The position numbers and the translations under genes were made by a program. From Oligoflexia bacterium (GTDB lineage: Bacteria; Bdellovibrionota; UBA1018): a stretch of DNA of 57,389 nucleotides. The stretch is from the NCBI GenBank assembly GCA_903895855.1, contig CAITVN010000182.1, positions 1 to 57,389 of the forward strand, in the 5' to 3' direction. Position 1 is the first letter of the stretch. Each line of letters opens with the position of its first letter. Positions 31,457 through 40,175 of the stretch are shown in pieces. The notes beneath the pieces are model-generated. The model was given only the letters and a program-made list of their open reading frames with translations. It ran no database searches and was not told where the DNA came from.

Positions 31457-33025
31457 ATGACAAGTGTAATGAAAAGCTTAAAAAATATTTTATTGGCCGT
31501 AGTTTTGGTTGCGGGTAGCAGTTTAAGTTTGCAGGCCACTCGGGCTATCGGTGGTTCAGATTCGCCGCTAAAACTCATTCGAGTGTCTTCTTCTCAAATT
31601 GAGAAAGTCGCTGAATTCTTAGATGCGAAAGGTGTCGACGTTGAAGGTCTGAAACGCGACGGTTTGAATAGTGAAAGTGGTAGCGTTTCAGTCGTTGTTC
31701 AAAACACGTTTGATCTGACTCAGCACCAAGCGCTCTTTCGTGAACCTTATTCTGTTAAGATCGAACTACTTGATGAAGGCGTGCCTTATCGAAACATTGT
31801 CAGCCAAAGAGTTGCAGAGCGAGCCAGAATTCCTAATTCGGTACCTTCGACATTATCGGTGACTGGTGAAGAAGTGGTGGCGAACGGAGTGACCGGCCTC
31901 AATGACGAAGAAGACTACATGGACCTTGATCAAACCTTGGCGAAGTTAAAAGAGTTTGAAAAACAAAATCCCGGCATCGTTAAGTTATTTGATTTGACCG
32001 AACTTACTGGAGAAAAACCTACAGCTGAAGGCCGTCATATCTATGGAATTCAGGTTAGCCAGAATCCGGCCAAAATTGAAGATGAACCCAAAGTGGTTAT
32101 GGTCGCGCAACATCATGCGAGAGAATTGACCACTCAACATGCAGTGATTGATTCGGCAGAAAAATTCATTCAAGCCACGAAGACTGATTCGAGCGTTGAG
32201 TCGCAGTTCATACAGTCGGGGGCCGTTTGGTTTGTGCCAGTGGTGAATCCTGATGGATTGCAGTTTGTGTTTAATGGTGATCGGTATTGGAGAAAAAATC
32301 GTTCGAAAAATGCAGACGGTTCAAGAGGGGTTGATCTGAATCGTAACTACGAGTTTAAGTATGGATCGTGTGGTCAAAATTCGACGGTCGGTGGGTCTGA
32401 AACCTATCGAGGTGAACGCTTTTTTTCTGAGCCTGAAACTCGAACAATGGACAAATTTGTGGCGAAGCTTCACCCGCAGTTTGCGATTTCGTATCACAGT
32501 TATGGCGATGAAGTGCTTTACCCTTATATTTGTGGAACGTTGGCAGAGAGTGCCATTTATTTCGATATTCGCGACAAGCTTGCCTCTCATCTGGATTACG
32601 GAATGCGCCCTGCTTCGTCATCAGGCGAAGACTTTGAGCATTTTTACAATCGTTACGGAACCATCGCTTTTTTGCTAGAAATTGGGTCTGATTTTCAGCC
32701 AGCGGTTTCTGAATATCGCTTGAGCATTCAGCCAGCGGTACTAAAAACGTTGCCGTTCATGCTTGGCTTGTACAGTCGTCCGCACTTTCACTTTGTCGTG
32801 AAAGACGCACAGACCGGTTTACCCGTGATTGCCAATGTTGCTATCGAACAAGTCTCATTTAAAGAAGGTGAGAAGCGAGCCACTGATTCATTTGGGGTGC
32901 ACCGTTGGTGGTTGGTGCCAGGTGGTTACAAAGTCACAGTGAGCGCGCCAGGGTACAAAGCGCAGACAGTTTCAGCTACTTTGAGTAAAGCCGATCAACT
33001 CGTTGAGTTTTCGCTCGCTAAGTAA
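31457..33025 (+). CDS. Secreted M14 zinc carboxypeptidase
   Basis: 522 residues from ATG 31457, with GGGAGAGG about nine bases before it; the longer frame overlaps macB and is not credible. Signal peptide about 1-30 (LLAVVLVAGSSLSLQATRA). A prodomain up to about 150, then the M14 domain: QHHAREL (His/Glu zinc ligands, about 218-221), NPDG, RKNRSKN (substrate Arg), GVDLNRNY, SYHSYGDEVLYPY (third zinc His about 339), LLEIG (catalytic Glu about 408). The last 80 residues form a transthyretin-like CarboxypepD_reg module (FHFVVKDAQTGLPV...GGYKVTVSAPGYK). All catalytic residues present. Its closeness to macB may mean co-transcription. Confidence 0.92.
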   Translation: MTSVMKSLKNILLAVVLVAGSSLSLQATRAIGGSDSPLKLIRVSSSQIEKVAEFLDAKGVDVEGLKRDGLNSESGSVSVVVQNTFDLTQHQALFREPYSVKIELLDEGVPYRNIVSQRVAERARIPNSVPSTLSVTGEEVVANGVTGLNDEEDYMDLDQTLAKLKEFEKQNPGIVKLFDLTELTGEKPTAEGRHIYGIQVSQNPAKIEDEPKVVMVAQHHARELTTQHAVIDSAEKFIQATKTDSSVESQFIQSGAVWFVPVVNPDGLQFVFNGDRYWRKNRSKNADGSRGVDLNRNYEFKYGSCGQNSTVGGSETYRGERFFSEPETRTMDKFVAKLHPQFAISYHSYGDEVLYPYICGTLAESAIYFDIRDKLASHLDYGMRPASSSGEDFEHFYNRYGTIAFLLEIGSDFQPAVSEYRLSIQPAVLKTLPFMLGLYSRPHFHFVVKDAQTGLPVIANVAIEQVSFKEGEKRATDSFGVHRWWLVPGGYKVTVSAPGYKAQTVSATLSKADQLVEFSLAK

Positions 33026-33037
33026 TCGAGCGGTTGC

Positions 33038-34180
33038 TTATTGACTGTACTCGCCTGCCCAGAGCTTAGTCAGAAACTCACGCCACGGTATGATTTCGAT
33101 ACCATCTAAGACTCGTTTTCTCGGTACATCTGCGATGATCGAGTAGGTTTTGAGCTGCTTTTCTTCTCGGAGGGCTCTCAGTCCTTTGAAGTGTTTTTCT
33201 GTAATCATTTCGGATGACTTAATCTCAAACGCAAATTTTTCGCCGATAATCAGATCGACTTCAAATCCTGATTTTGTTCGCCAATACGATTGGGTGGCAT
33301 CTGAGCGCAAGTAGTTGAGGGCAGCACGCGTTTCGAGCATGATAAAATGCTCGAAGGCCTTTCCGAAGAGTTCGCTGCCTTGTAAAATTTTGCCTCTTTT
33401 AGCAAGTACGTTCGTGATTCCTAGATCGAAAAGGTAAAATTTCGACCGGGTAATGGCCTTTCTTTTTTCAGTTGATTCGAATGGGGAGACGTTAAACCCA
33501 AGTAAAGTGTCTTCTAAAATTTCAATATAATTGGCGAGAGTTTTCGCCTTTACACCGCAATCGTTAGAAATGTTTTGGTAGTGAAGCTCTTCGCCGTTAT
33601 TGAGTGCGACCACATCGAGAAATCTTGAAAAATCGTCAACTTTTCGAGTGAGGGCTTCGTTTGCAATTTCTTCTCGCAAGTATAGGCTAATGTAGCTTCG
33701 TAAGTCTTCTCTTGGTTCTTCAGAATTGAAGACGCTCGGAAGACCTCCGCGGTTAAGGAGCACTTCAAGATTAAAGTCAGGAATTTCACATGAAACGAGG
33801 GGAAACAAATTGAGTTCTCTCGCTCGTCCACCGAGAAGGTTTGCTCCTCCGTGTTTAAGTTTTCGGGCACTGCTACCTGTGAGTAGGAAACGGTGTTGAT
33901 GGGTAAAGATTAAACGCTGTACTTCGTCTAGCAGCTTAGGGAGTTTTTGGATTTCATCAATGATGATCAGTTCACCCTTACTGGGGTTTTCTTGTTCGAG
34001 AATGGATGAATCTCGCAGGAGCGAAAGGTAGGTTTTTTCTTCGAGCAAATCGTAGTATTTGGCATTCGGAAATTGGCTGCGAATGAGAGTCGATTTTCCT
34101 GATCCACGCGGACCCAAGAGAAAGGCAGACTTTTTGGTCAAGACTGAGTTCAAGTCGAGAAAACGGTCGAAAATCGCCAT
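33038..34180 (-). CDS. AAA ATPase with C-terminal DUF4143 (copy 3)
   Basis: 380 residues. Walker A GPRGSGKST (about 23-31), Walker B LIIIDEIQK (about 71-79), LTGSSARKLKHGGANLLGGRA (about 99-119), GGLP, winged-helix stretch NISNDCGVKAKTLANYIEILEDTLLGF, then DUF4143 with FYLFDLGITNVLAKRG and GKAFEHFIMLE. The C-terminus holds FEVDLIIGEKFAFEIKSSE, a nuclease-like E-x-D...E-x-K core. Close to the 12.7-kb copy in sequence. Convergent with the M14 gene (12-base gap). Confidence 0.87.
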   Translation of the reverse strand: MAIFDRFLDLNSVLTKKSAFLLGPRGSGKSTLIRSQFPNAKYYDLLEEKTYLSLLRDSSILEQENPSKGELIIIDEIQKLPKLLDEVQRLIFTHQHRFLLTGSSARKLKHGGANLLGGRARELNLFPLVSCEIPDFNLEVLLNRGGLPSVFNSEEPREDLRSYISLYLREEIANEALTRKVDDFSRFLDVVALNNGEELHYQNISNDCGVKAKTLANYIEILEDTLLGFNVSPFESTEKRKAITRSKFYLFDLGITNVLAKRGKILQGSELFGKAFEHFIMLETRAALNYLRSDATQSYWRTKSGFEVDLIIGEKFAFEIKSSEMITEKHFKGLRALREEKQLKTYSIIADVPRKRVLDGIEIIPWREFLTKLWAGEYSQ

Positions 34181-34206
34181 AGTTATTTTAAGAGTACATC
34201 AACCCA

Positions 34207-34268
34207 TTCCAAATGGCAACTGAGTTTCTATTTGGCATGCTTTAGGGAAACTGAGTTTCTATTTGGAA
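34207..34268 (-). promoter_or_regulatory. Direct and inverted repeats before ATPase copy 3
   Basis: AACTGAGTTTCTATTTGG occurs twice (34218-34235 and 34249-34266, period 31). TTCCAAAT (34207-34214) pairs perfectly with ATTTGGAA (34261-34268) and nearly so with the first copy. In gene orientation this gives CCAAATA...CCAAATA...ATTTGG, matching the half-site before ATPase copy 2. Upstream of the ATG by 27-88 bases. Confidence 0.7.
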
Positions 34269-34273
34269 TACGT

Positions 34274-34297
34274 AAATCATTGAGTTCGCAATGATTT
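34274..34297. other. Hairpin between ATPase promoter and MetRS-like gene
   Basis: AAATCATT (34274-34281) and AATGATTT (34290-34297), 8-base loop, just past the stop of the synthetase gene. No T-run follows on the minus strand, so it is not a convincing terminator. Confidence 0.35.
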
Positions 34298-34300
34298 CAC

Positions 34301-36259
34301 CTAAGTTGCCTCAGTCGTCGCACCCTCAACTGCCGGGAAAAACGGCACTTTTTCGTTAATTTTATGGCCTGCAGGTATCGGTTTGCCGAGCTCATTGAGG
34401 CTCCATACCGATTCAGGAAGGTTCAGTACCTGGCGAAGTTTGCCCATCGTTACTGGTGCAAACGGGTAAAGCATGATCATCAAGTTTTTTAGCACATAAA
34501 AGCACGAGAAAAGCGCATCGCGGCGTTGTTCTTCAGGAAACCGGTCGTCGTGGGGTTTGAATTGGGTGAAGAGACTATTGATCTGCCTGGCGTAGTTTTC
34601 GATCGCAAAGAGTAGGGTGACCCAGTCAGTGCGCTCCATTTGTTTGAGGTATTTTTGCACAATCTTGAAGGTCTCTTTTTCAACGCTCTCTAAGACTTTG
34701 CCGTCGGGCACGAGGCCATGAAACTTCGAATGAACCGCCGATATCGGTTTTTCGAGCGCGGCGTTGAGTGGGCCTGCTAAGAATTTATTTCGTTCAACAA
34801 AAGTATTCATGTCGAAGTTCGAAGGCTTTTCGTTAAGAGTCAGTAGTGCGAGAAAGTACCTCACTTGGTCAGATGAGAACCCCATTTCGCCAAGCAGTTG
34901 ATCGCCTGTGAAATAATTGCCGCGAGTTTTGCTCATTTTCTCGCCATTAATCATCAAGTGAAACGCCCCGAAAATATCGGTCAGCTGAAACTCACCTGGT
35001 ATCGGTAAGCGATTTGAGTCGGCCTGAGAGCCGATCCAGAGGGTGCCTTGCATGAGCGTGTAAAAGAAAATATTGTCTTGGCCTAAGAATTGGTAAATGC
35101 GTGCCTCGGGGTCGCACCAAAACTTTTGATAGTCGTCAGGATTTTTGCCCTGCTTTTTGAGAGCCACTTGCGTGAAGGCGATCGGCGCGATGAGTGAGTC
35201 TGGCCAAACGTAGAGGGTTTTGCCGTTGAGCTCTGGGTCGATTTCTGGTGGCACCGGTATGCCCCAGCTCACATCGCGAGTGATTGAGCGGTGAGCCCAG
35301 TCGTCCATCAAATGAACTTCAAAGCCTTCGGCCTCTAGCAGGGTTCTTGTCTGTGCGAGGTCAGCTTTACTTTGAAATTGCAAGACGACTTGTTTGCCAG
35401 CGGCGTATTTGCTTTTGTGGGCGGGTAGAGTGGCTTTCAATTCTTTGTACCGTGCTTCAAACGTGTTGCTGAACTTAAGCGACGGCAGCACGCGTTCGAT
35501 GCAGTCGAGGTAAACATTGCTTCGCCAAGTCTTTTCTTTTGATTTGACCCAAGTCAGCAGTGAATCAGACACTTTGGTCATGTCTAACCACCAGTGAACC
35601 GTCTCTTTCATGACCGGCGTGGTATCTGAGAGAACACTTTTTGGATTGATCAATGCCGAAGGGTCGTATTGCGACTCGCACACATCGCAAGTGTCGCTGT
35701 AAGCGCCGAGGTCGTTACACTTGGGGTTTGGGCACTGACCACGCACGTAGCGATCGGGTAAGAACCGATTCATCGAAGTGTCGAACCACTGTTGCGAGCG
35801 GCGCTTTTCGAGTAATTTGTTTTTGTAGAGTCTTCTTAAGAAATTTTGCGAGAGCTCTTTGTGAATCGGGTAACACTCGGGTTGAGAAGTGCCCGAAAAG
35901 ACATCGGTTGCGATTGAGTAGTTGCGAAGGGTCTCAGATTGTTTTTCATGAATTTCATCAATGAACTGCCGAATCGGTTTACCGGCCTTGAGTGCCGCGA
36001 CTTCGCTGGTTGAACCGTGGTCGTCATTACCACAGACAAACATCACGTTCTCTCGACCAATCAGTAGTCCAAGCCATCTGGCGTGAATGTCGGGTGGCAC
36101 TAAGGCGCCAGCGAGGTGACCTAGGTGAACCGGACCATTGGCGTAGGGCATTCCGCCCGTTACGACTGCTTTTTTTGGCCTAAAAACCCTAGCTAGAAGG
36201 GCAGGTATGTCGGTTGGTGGTTGAAAGGCGGGTTTCGAAGTGGGTTCAGTCATTTTCAT
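34301..36259 (-). CDS. metG: MetRS-family class I aminoacyl-tRNA synthetase with atypical pocket
   Basis: 652 residues. Class I signatures: PYANGPVHLGH (HIGH-type, about 38-48), GEKMSKTRGN (KMSKS-type, about 440), zinc knuckle CPNPKC...CDVC (about 178-196). Fold, order and anticodon-binding region match MetG. Two oddities. About 60 extra residues lie between TWRSNVYLDCIERV and SITRDVSWGIP (about 270-330). And the Met pocket is changed: WLDAPIGY is WPDSLIAP (about 351) and the FH-x-LFW segment is FYTLMQG (about 398). It could be the cell's divergent MetRS or a paralogue with other specificity. No C-terminal tRNA-binding EMAP domain. The second codon pair (MKM) allows two starts. Confidence 0.75.
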   Translation of the reverse strand: MKMTEPTSKPAFQPPTDIPALLARVFRPKKAVVTGGMPYANGPVHLGHLAGALVPPDIHARWLGLLIGRENVMFVCGNDDHGSTSEVAALKAGKPIRQFIDEIHEKQSETLRNYSIATDVFSGTSQPECYPIHKELSQNFLRRLYKNKLLEKRRSQQWFDTSMNRFLPDRYVRGQCPNPKCNDLGAYSDTCDVCESQYDPSALINPKSVLSDTTPVMKETVHWWLDMTKVSDSLLTWVKSKEKTWRSNVYLDCIERVLPSLKFSNTFEARYKELKATLPAHKSKYAAGKQVVLQFQSKADLAQTRTLLEAEGFEVHLMDDWAHRSITRDVSWGIPVPPEIDPELNGKTLYVWPDSLIAPIAFTQVALKKQGKNPDDYQKFWCDPEARIYQFLGQDNIFFYTLMQGTLWIGSQADSNRLPIPGEFQLTDIFGAFHLMINGEKMSKTRGNYFTGDQLLGEMGFSSDQVRYFLALLTLNEKPSNFDMNTFVERNKFLAGPLNAALEKPISAVHSKFHGLVPDGKVLESVEKETFKIVQKYLKQMERTDWVTLLFAIENYARQINSLFTQFKPHDDRFPEEQRRDALFSCFYVLKNLMIMLYPFAPVTMGKLRQVLNLPESVWSLNELGKPIPAGHKINEKVPFFPAVEGATTEAT

Positions 36260-36369
36260 TGTTTACCATAATTGAAATCGATTCAAAAGAGGCAGTCACT
36301 TGATTGAGTAAAACGAGTTGTCAGGCGAGTTGGATTTGCGATACTTCTCTTTTAGGCGAGGAGATCAGT

Positions 36370-37488
36370 ATGACTCGAATTCAGAAGTGGTCTTTACAAT
36401 TTCGAGTGCTCTTACGAGCGTTATTAGGGGTACTCGGCCTTATTTTTTTTCTCGGCCTTATTCAATGCACAAAGGGGAGTCAAATGCCTTCAAAATTAGA
36501 ATCGAGTGGGGCGTCAGCGCCAATCACAGCTTCAAAGTCAGCGTCAACGGGTCAATACAGTCGTCCGAGTGTTGATGAGTTGAAAAAGAAGTTAACTCCT
36601 TCTCAGTATCGCTGCACTCAAGAAAGTGAAACTGAAAAGCCGTTTGCGAATGAGTATTGGAATCATAAGGCTCTCGGAATTTATGTCGACGTCGTGAGTG
36701 GTGAGCCTTTGTTTAGCTCACTCGACAAATACGATTCGGGTTCGGGATGGCCAAGTTTTACTCGCTCGATCGACGACACCGTGAAAACAGTCGAAGATAG
36801 AACATTAGGTATGGTGCGCATTGAGATCAAATCCAAAAGCGCAGGTTCACATTTGGGCCATGTTTTTGATGATGGCCCAGGGCCAACTCATCAGCGGTTT
36901 TGTGTGAACTCGGCCGCGCTTCGGTTCGTGCCCGTAGAAAAGATGAAGCAAGAGGGGTATGGTCGTTACCTTTTTAGTTTCGCCGAGGCGATGCACCTTG
37001 AGCTCGCTACCCTAGCGGGTGGTTGTTATTGGGGTGTTGATGAGCTCTTACGAAAACTACCCGGTGTGGTTGTGACTCAGGTGGGCTTTACGGGGGGCGT
37101 TTTAGAGAATGCTACCTATGATGAAGTGAAAAAAGGCCAGACGGGTCACGCTGAGTCGGTGATGGTTTTGTTTGATCCGCTCAAGTTGACCTATGAGAAG
37201 TTGTTGCTAGAATTTTTTAGGCTGCACAATCCCACAACCAAGAACCAGCAAGGCAATGATGTGGGCTCTCAGTACCGATCGGCCATTTTCTATCATTCTG
37301 AGGCCCAAAAGAAGGTGGCGCAAGCAGTGATTGATCGTGTTGAGAAGTCGCACCAGTGGCCTGGAAAAGTGCGAACTGAAGTCGTAGGCGCTTCGAAATT
37401 TTGGAGGGCACTTGAAGAGCATCAAGACTACCTTGAAAAAAATCCGAACGGATACACTTGTCATTACTACCGTAAATTTTCTTTTTGA
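36370..37488 (+). CDS. MsrB-MsrA fused methionine sulfoxide reductase lipoprotein
   Basis: 372 residues from ATG 36370, with GAGGAG (36358-36363) six bases upstream. Signal peptide with lipobox LIQC (about 29-32), so it is probably attached to a membrane facing the periplasm. MsrB comes first (about 70-205): [29 protein letters not shown] with catalytic Cys; the structural Zn CxxC pairs are missing (YVDVVSG). MsrA follows (about 215-370): GGCYWGVDE (catalytic Cys, Phe replaced by Tyr), [22 protein letters not shown]. Repairs both Met-sulfoxide epimers of envelope proteins. Domain order BA is less common than AB. Confidence 0.92.
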   Translation: MTRIQKWSLQFRVLLRALLGVLGLIFFLGLIQCTKGSQMPSKLESSGASAPITASKSASTGQYSRPSVDELKKKLTPSQYRCTQESETEKPFANEYWNHKALGIYVDVVSGEPLFSSLDKYDSGSGWPSFTRSIDDTVKTVEDRTLGMVRIEIKSKSAGSHLGHVFDDGPGPTHQRFCVNSAALRFVPVEKMKQEGYGRYLFSFAEAMHLELATLAGGCYWGVDELLRKLPGVVVTQVGFTGGVLENATYDEVKKGQTGHAESVMVLFDPLKLTYEKLLLEFFRLHNPTTKNQQGNDVGSQYRSAIFYHSEAQKKVAQAVIDRVEKSHQWPGKVRTEVVGASKFWRALEEHQDYLEKNPNGYTCHYYRKFSF

Positions 37489-37496
37489 GGGTTGAG

Positions 37497-38066
37497 ATGC
37501 AAATTCGATTAGCTACTTTAGACGACGCGAGTGCCTGCCTGGCGATTTACTCTCATTACATTGAAAACACCGCAGTGACTTTTGAAATCACGGTGCCCAG
37601 AGTGGCTGAGTTTCAAGGGCGCATCGATAAGATTTTACAGTTTGCTCCTTGGTTGGTGTGCGAAGAAAAGGGTCGGGTGGTCGGGTATGCCTATGCGGGT
37701 CGGCATCGTGACCGAGAAGCCTATCAGTGGTCAGTTGAGGCTTCTGTCTACGTTGCTAAGGGTTTTCAAAGAATGGGTATTGCCAGAAAACTCTATGGCG
37801 CTTTGTTCGCGGTTTTGCGTGAACAGGGGTTTGTGAACGCCTATGCAGGAATCACTCTGCCTAATGAAGCGAGTGTGAAATTTCACGAGTCGGTAGGATT
37901 CAGGCATTTGGGTACTTATTCAAAAATTGGGTATAAAGCCGGCGCTTGGTGTGATGTGGGGTGGTGGGAACTTCAATTGAGCGATAGACTTTTGACGCCA
38001 GTTTCTGTGAAACCACTCAGAGAATTAGTGGTTGTTCTACAGAGTGTTTTAGATAAAAAGTTTTAG
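37497..38066 (+). CDS. GNAT acetyltransferase, phosphinothricin-acetyltransferase-like
   Basis: 189 residues from ATG 37497 (GAGG six bases before). N-terminal LATLDDASACLAIYSHYIENTAVTFE is the classical start of the PAT/Bar group; acetyl-CoA loop QRMGIARKLY (about 100) and NEASVKFHESVGFRHLG (about 128-144) follow. Family members acetylate small amino-acid analogues such as phosphinothricin or methionine sulfone/sulfoximine; being next to Msr genes is suggestive but no proof. Overlaps nothing; 8 bases after the MsrBA stop. Confidence 0.88.
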   Translation: MQIRLATLDDASACLAIYSHYIENTAVTFEITVPRVAEFQGRIDKILQFAPWLVCEEKGRVVGYAYAGRHRDREAYQWSVEASVYVAKGFQRMGIARKLYGALFAVLREQGFVNAYAGITLPNEASVKFHESVGFRHLGTYSKIGYKAGAWCDVGWWELQLSDRLLTPVSVKPLRELVVVLQSVLDKKF

Positions 38067-38155
38067 TTAGCTTGATCTTGAAAACCTTTTGTTAAGCTCG
38101 ACTGTCGTGAATTTCTGATTTCAATTTTGGGACCCCCTGAGTTAAGCTAAGTTTA

Positions 38156-38719
38156 ATGAGTATGCGAATCGTAGTGTTCTTAGTGTGCCTATTTAAATTG
38201 CTGTCTATTGCATATTCTGAGGCTCTTTCATTGACCGCTGAACAACAAACTCGCCTAGAGGCGATTGCCAAGAATCTCGAAGTGATTGCGAAAGAACCCG
38301 AGTTGATTGCTGCTGTCAAAGAGGCGAACGCGCAATTGGGAGGACCCTCGAAACCCAATCAAGAAATGATTCAAGAGGTTTGGAAAACTCTTTCGGTGCG
38401 AGACCCAAAGGTCAGGAAATATTCAGAAAACGTCACGGCAAAATGGCTAAAAAGTAAGGTCAAAGCGCAGAGTATTTCAGAAGCGTTTGTTAGTGCGAGA
38501 GATGGTACGAAAGTTGCGTTTCTCGAGAAAACAACTAATTGGAATCATACCGGTAAGCCCAAACATGAAGTGCCGATGAAAGGCAAGCCATGGAGGGGAG
38601 TTCCTGAGTTAGACGAATCATCGGGGCATTGGCAGATTCAGCTTTCGTTTCCGGTCTTAGAGGGGCCAAATTCAATTGGTTCAATTGTGTTTGGGGTGCC
38701 CATTGGCGCATTCAACTAG
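38156..38719 (+). CDS. Periplasmic PDC/Cache-like sensor protein
   Basis: 187 residues. Signal peptide about 1-22. The mature protein has the look of a single PDC-type ligand-binding domain: ITAVKEANAQ-type helix, SISEAFVSARDGTKVAFLEKTTNWNHTGKPKHEVPMKGK (about 115-145), and the closing SFPVLEGPNSIGSIVFGV. No transmembrane anchor or output domain. The following histidine kinase gene starts inside its end, so translation is coupled and a two-protein receptor is likely: this protein senses, the kinase signals. Confidence 0.7.
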   Translation: MSMRIVVFLVCLFKLLSIAYSEALSLTAEQQTRLEAIAKNLEVIAKEPELIAAVKEANAQLGGPSKPNQEMIQEVWKTLSVRDPKVRKYSENVTAKWLKSKVKAQSISEAFVSARDGTKVAFLEKTTNWNHTGKPKHEVPMKGKPWRGVPELDESSGHWQIQLSFPVLEGPNSIGSIVFGVPIGAFN

Positions 38720-40106
38720 ATTTTGGTCGATTTCGGTATTAATTTTTCTCAGTTTTTCGATTGTCGCCATAGGAGCGCTCAATTTAACCCTCTCTTTAAA
38801 CGAGATTGAAAACGGCTTTACTCGAACGTCTACGGTGCGTTCGCTGGCTCAGTCTCTCGTGTCGGGAATTTCAGCAAGTTCGATGTCGGTGCGCCTGGCC
38901 GCTTACACAGGAAAACTCGGCTGGGAAAATCGTTATTTCGACGCCGACGATCGACAAAAAGTCGCCATCGAGTCAATAGCTAAGATTGCCGAATTTGAAG
39001 GTGCATTAGAGTCAGGTTTAAGGCCGGCAATCGGTTTATTGAGTAAATTGTCACAGAAAAGGTTCGAATTAGATCAATTGATATTGGGCAAAGCTAGGCT
39101 GAATGACCTAAAACAAGCAAGAGAGCTTCTCGAAAATCTTGATTATGAGGCGGCAATACTTAGAGAATCTGCTCAAGTTGAGGTCTTTGAAAAATCTTTG
39201 GTGAGTTTCGATGGGTATCAAGTGAGCACGATTAAGAAACTGAAGGTCACTACGTTTCTCACTGTTTTAGTTGAGACCATTTCGATTTTGCTTCTCTGGG
39301 GTATTGCATTTAGAGTTCTTCAGAAAAACTCAGCTAAGCTGGGTGAAAAAAATATCTCTCTCACCACGAAAATCATTGAGACCGAAGAAAAATTGAACTT
39401 AGAGAGAGCGAAAAATATTCAATCTGAAAAACTTCAAATGTTAGGCGAAATGGCTTCTGGAGTTGCTCATGAGATTAAGAATCCGCTTTCGATGATTGCC
39501 ATGTTGGCAGAAAAGCTGCAAAGATTAAAAATGCAAGAGTCTGATGTGGGTGAAAAAGTGGTCGAGTTCGCGAAAAAAATTGCAAAGTCGGTCTCGCGAA
39601 TCGATAAGATTGTGGTGAGTTTGCAGAAATTTTCGCGCAATGCTTCGAATGATCCTCTGGTACTCACATCAGTGAATGAAATTTTCGAAGATACCTTAGA
39701 GCTCTGTCATGAGAAGTTAGTGAATTCGGGGATCACCTTTAGATTAGTGCCCGTTTCAGCTGATTTGAAAGTTTCGTGTCGACCGGTGGAGATGTCACAA
39801 GTTTTGCTCAACTTACTGTTAAATGCGAGAGATGCCATTGAACCACTTTCAGATAAATGGATAGAGTTGGCGGCTGAGAAAGTAGACGATAGAATTGTCA
39901 TACGGGTGACCGATTCTGGTGCCGGTATACCGGAAAAAATTGCTAAGAATATTTTTAATCCTTTTTATACGACTAAACCCCCGGGTAAAGGCACGGGTTT
40001 GGGGTTGAGTATTTCGAAATCGATCATCGAGTCTCATGGCGGGGGGTTTGAGATCAATCGGCTCTGTAAAAACACCCAGTTCGTGGTTAAAATTCCTTTG
40101 ATTTGA
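38676..40106 (+). CDS. Membrane sensor histidine kinase
   Basis: Up to 476 residues; TTG starts at 38676, 38691 or 38703 are all possible (38703 has GGGGTG before it). TM1 about 18-38, periplasmic helical region about 40-195, TM2 about 200-222, short coil, then HisKA with H-box HEIKNPLSMIAML (about 265), N-box NLLLNARDAIE, G1 DSGAGIP, F-box NPFYTTK and G2 GTGLGLSISKSI. Complete and probably active. No response regulator is nearby, so the phosphorylation partner is elsewhere. Coupled to the periplasmic sensor gene upstream. Confidence 0.9.
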   Translation: MVQLCLGCPLAHSTRFWSISVLIFLSFSIVAIGALNLTLSLNEIENGFTRTSTVRSLAQSLVSGISASSMSVRLAAYTGKLGWENRYFDADDRQKVAIESIAKIAEFEGALESGLRPAIGLLSKLSQKRFELDQLILGKARLNDLKQARELLENLDYEAAILRESAQVEVFEKSLVSFDGYQVSTIKKLKVTTFLTVLVETISILLLWGIAFRVLQKNSAKLGEKNISLTTKIIETEEKLNLERAKNIQSEKLQMLGEMASGVAHEIKNPLSMIAMLAEKLQRLKMQESDVGEKVVEFAKKIAKSVSRIDKIVVSLQKFSRNASNDPLVLTSVNEIFEDTLELCHEKLVNSGITFRLVPVSADLKVSCRPVEMSQVLLNLLLNARDAIEPLSDKWIELAAEKVDDRIVIRVTDSGAGIPEKIAKNIFNPFYTTKPPGKGTGLGLSISKSIIESHGGGFEINRLCKNTQFVVKIPLI

Positions 40107-40175
40107 GCTTTCTAGCGGCCCTCAATCGCCTCTCTAATGAGTTTCTGATCTCGCGGTGAGTGACGGCATGGGTGT

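Noticed and set aside
37485..37496. TTG start four codons upstream for the GNAT gene
   Set aside because: The ATG at 37497 has a well-spaced GAGG; the TTG adds no conserved residues.
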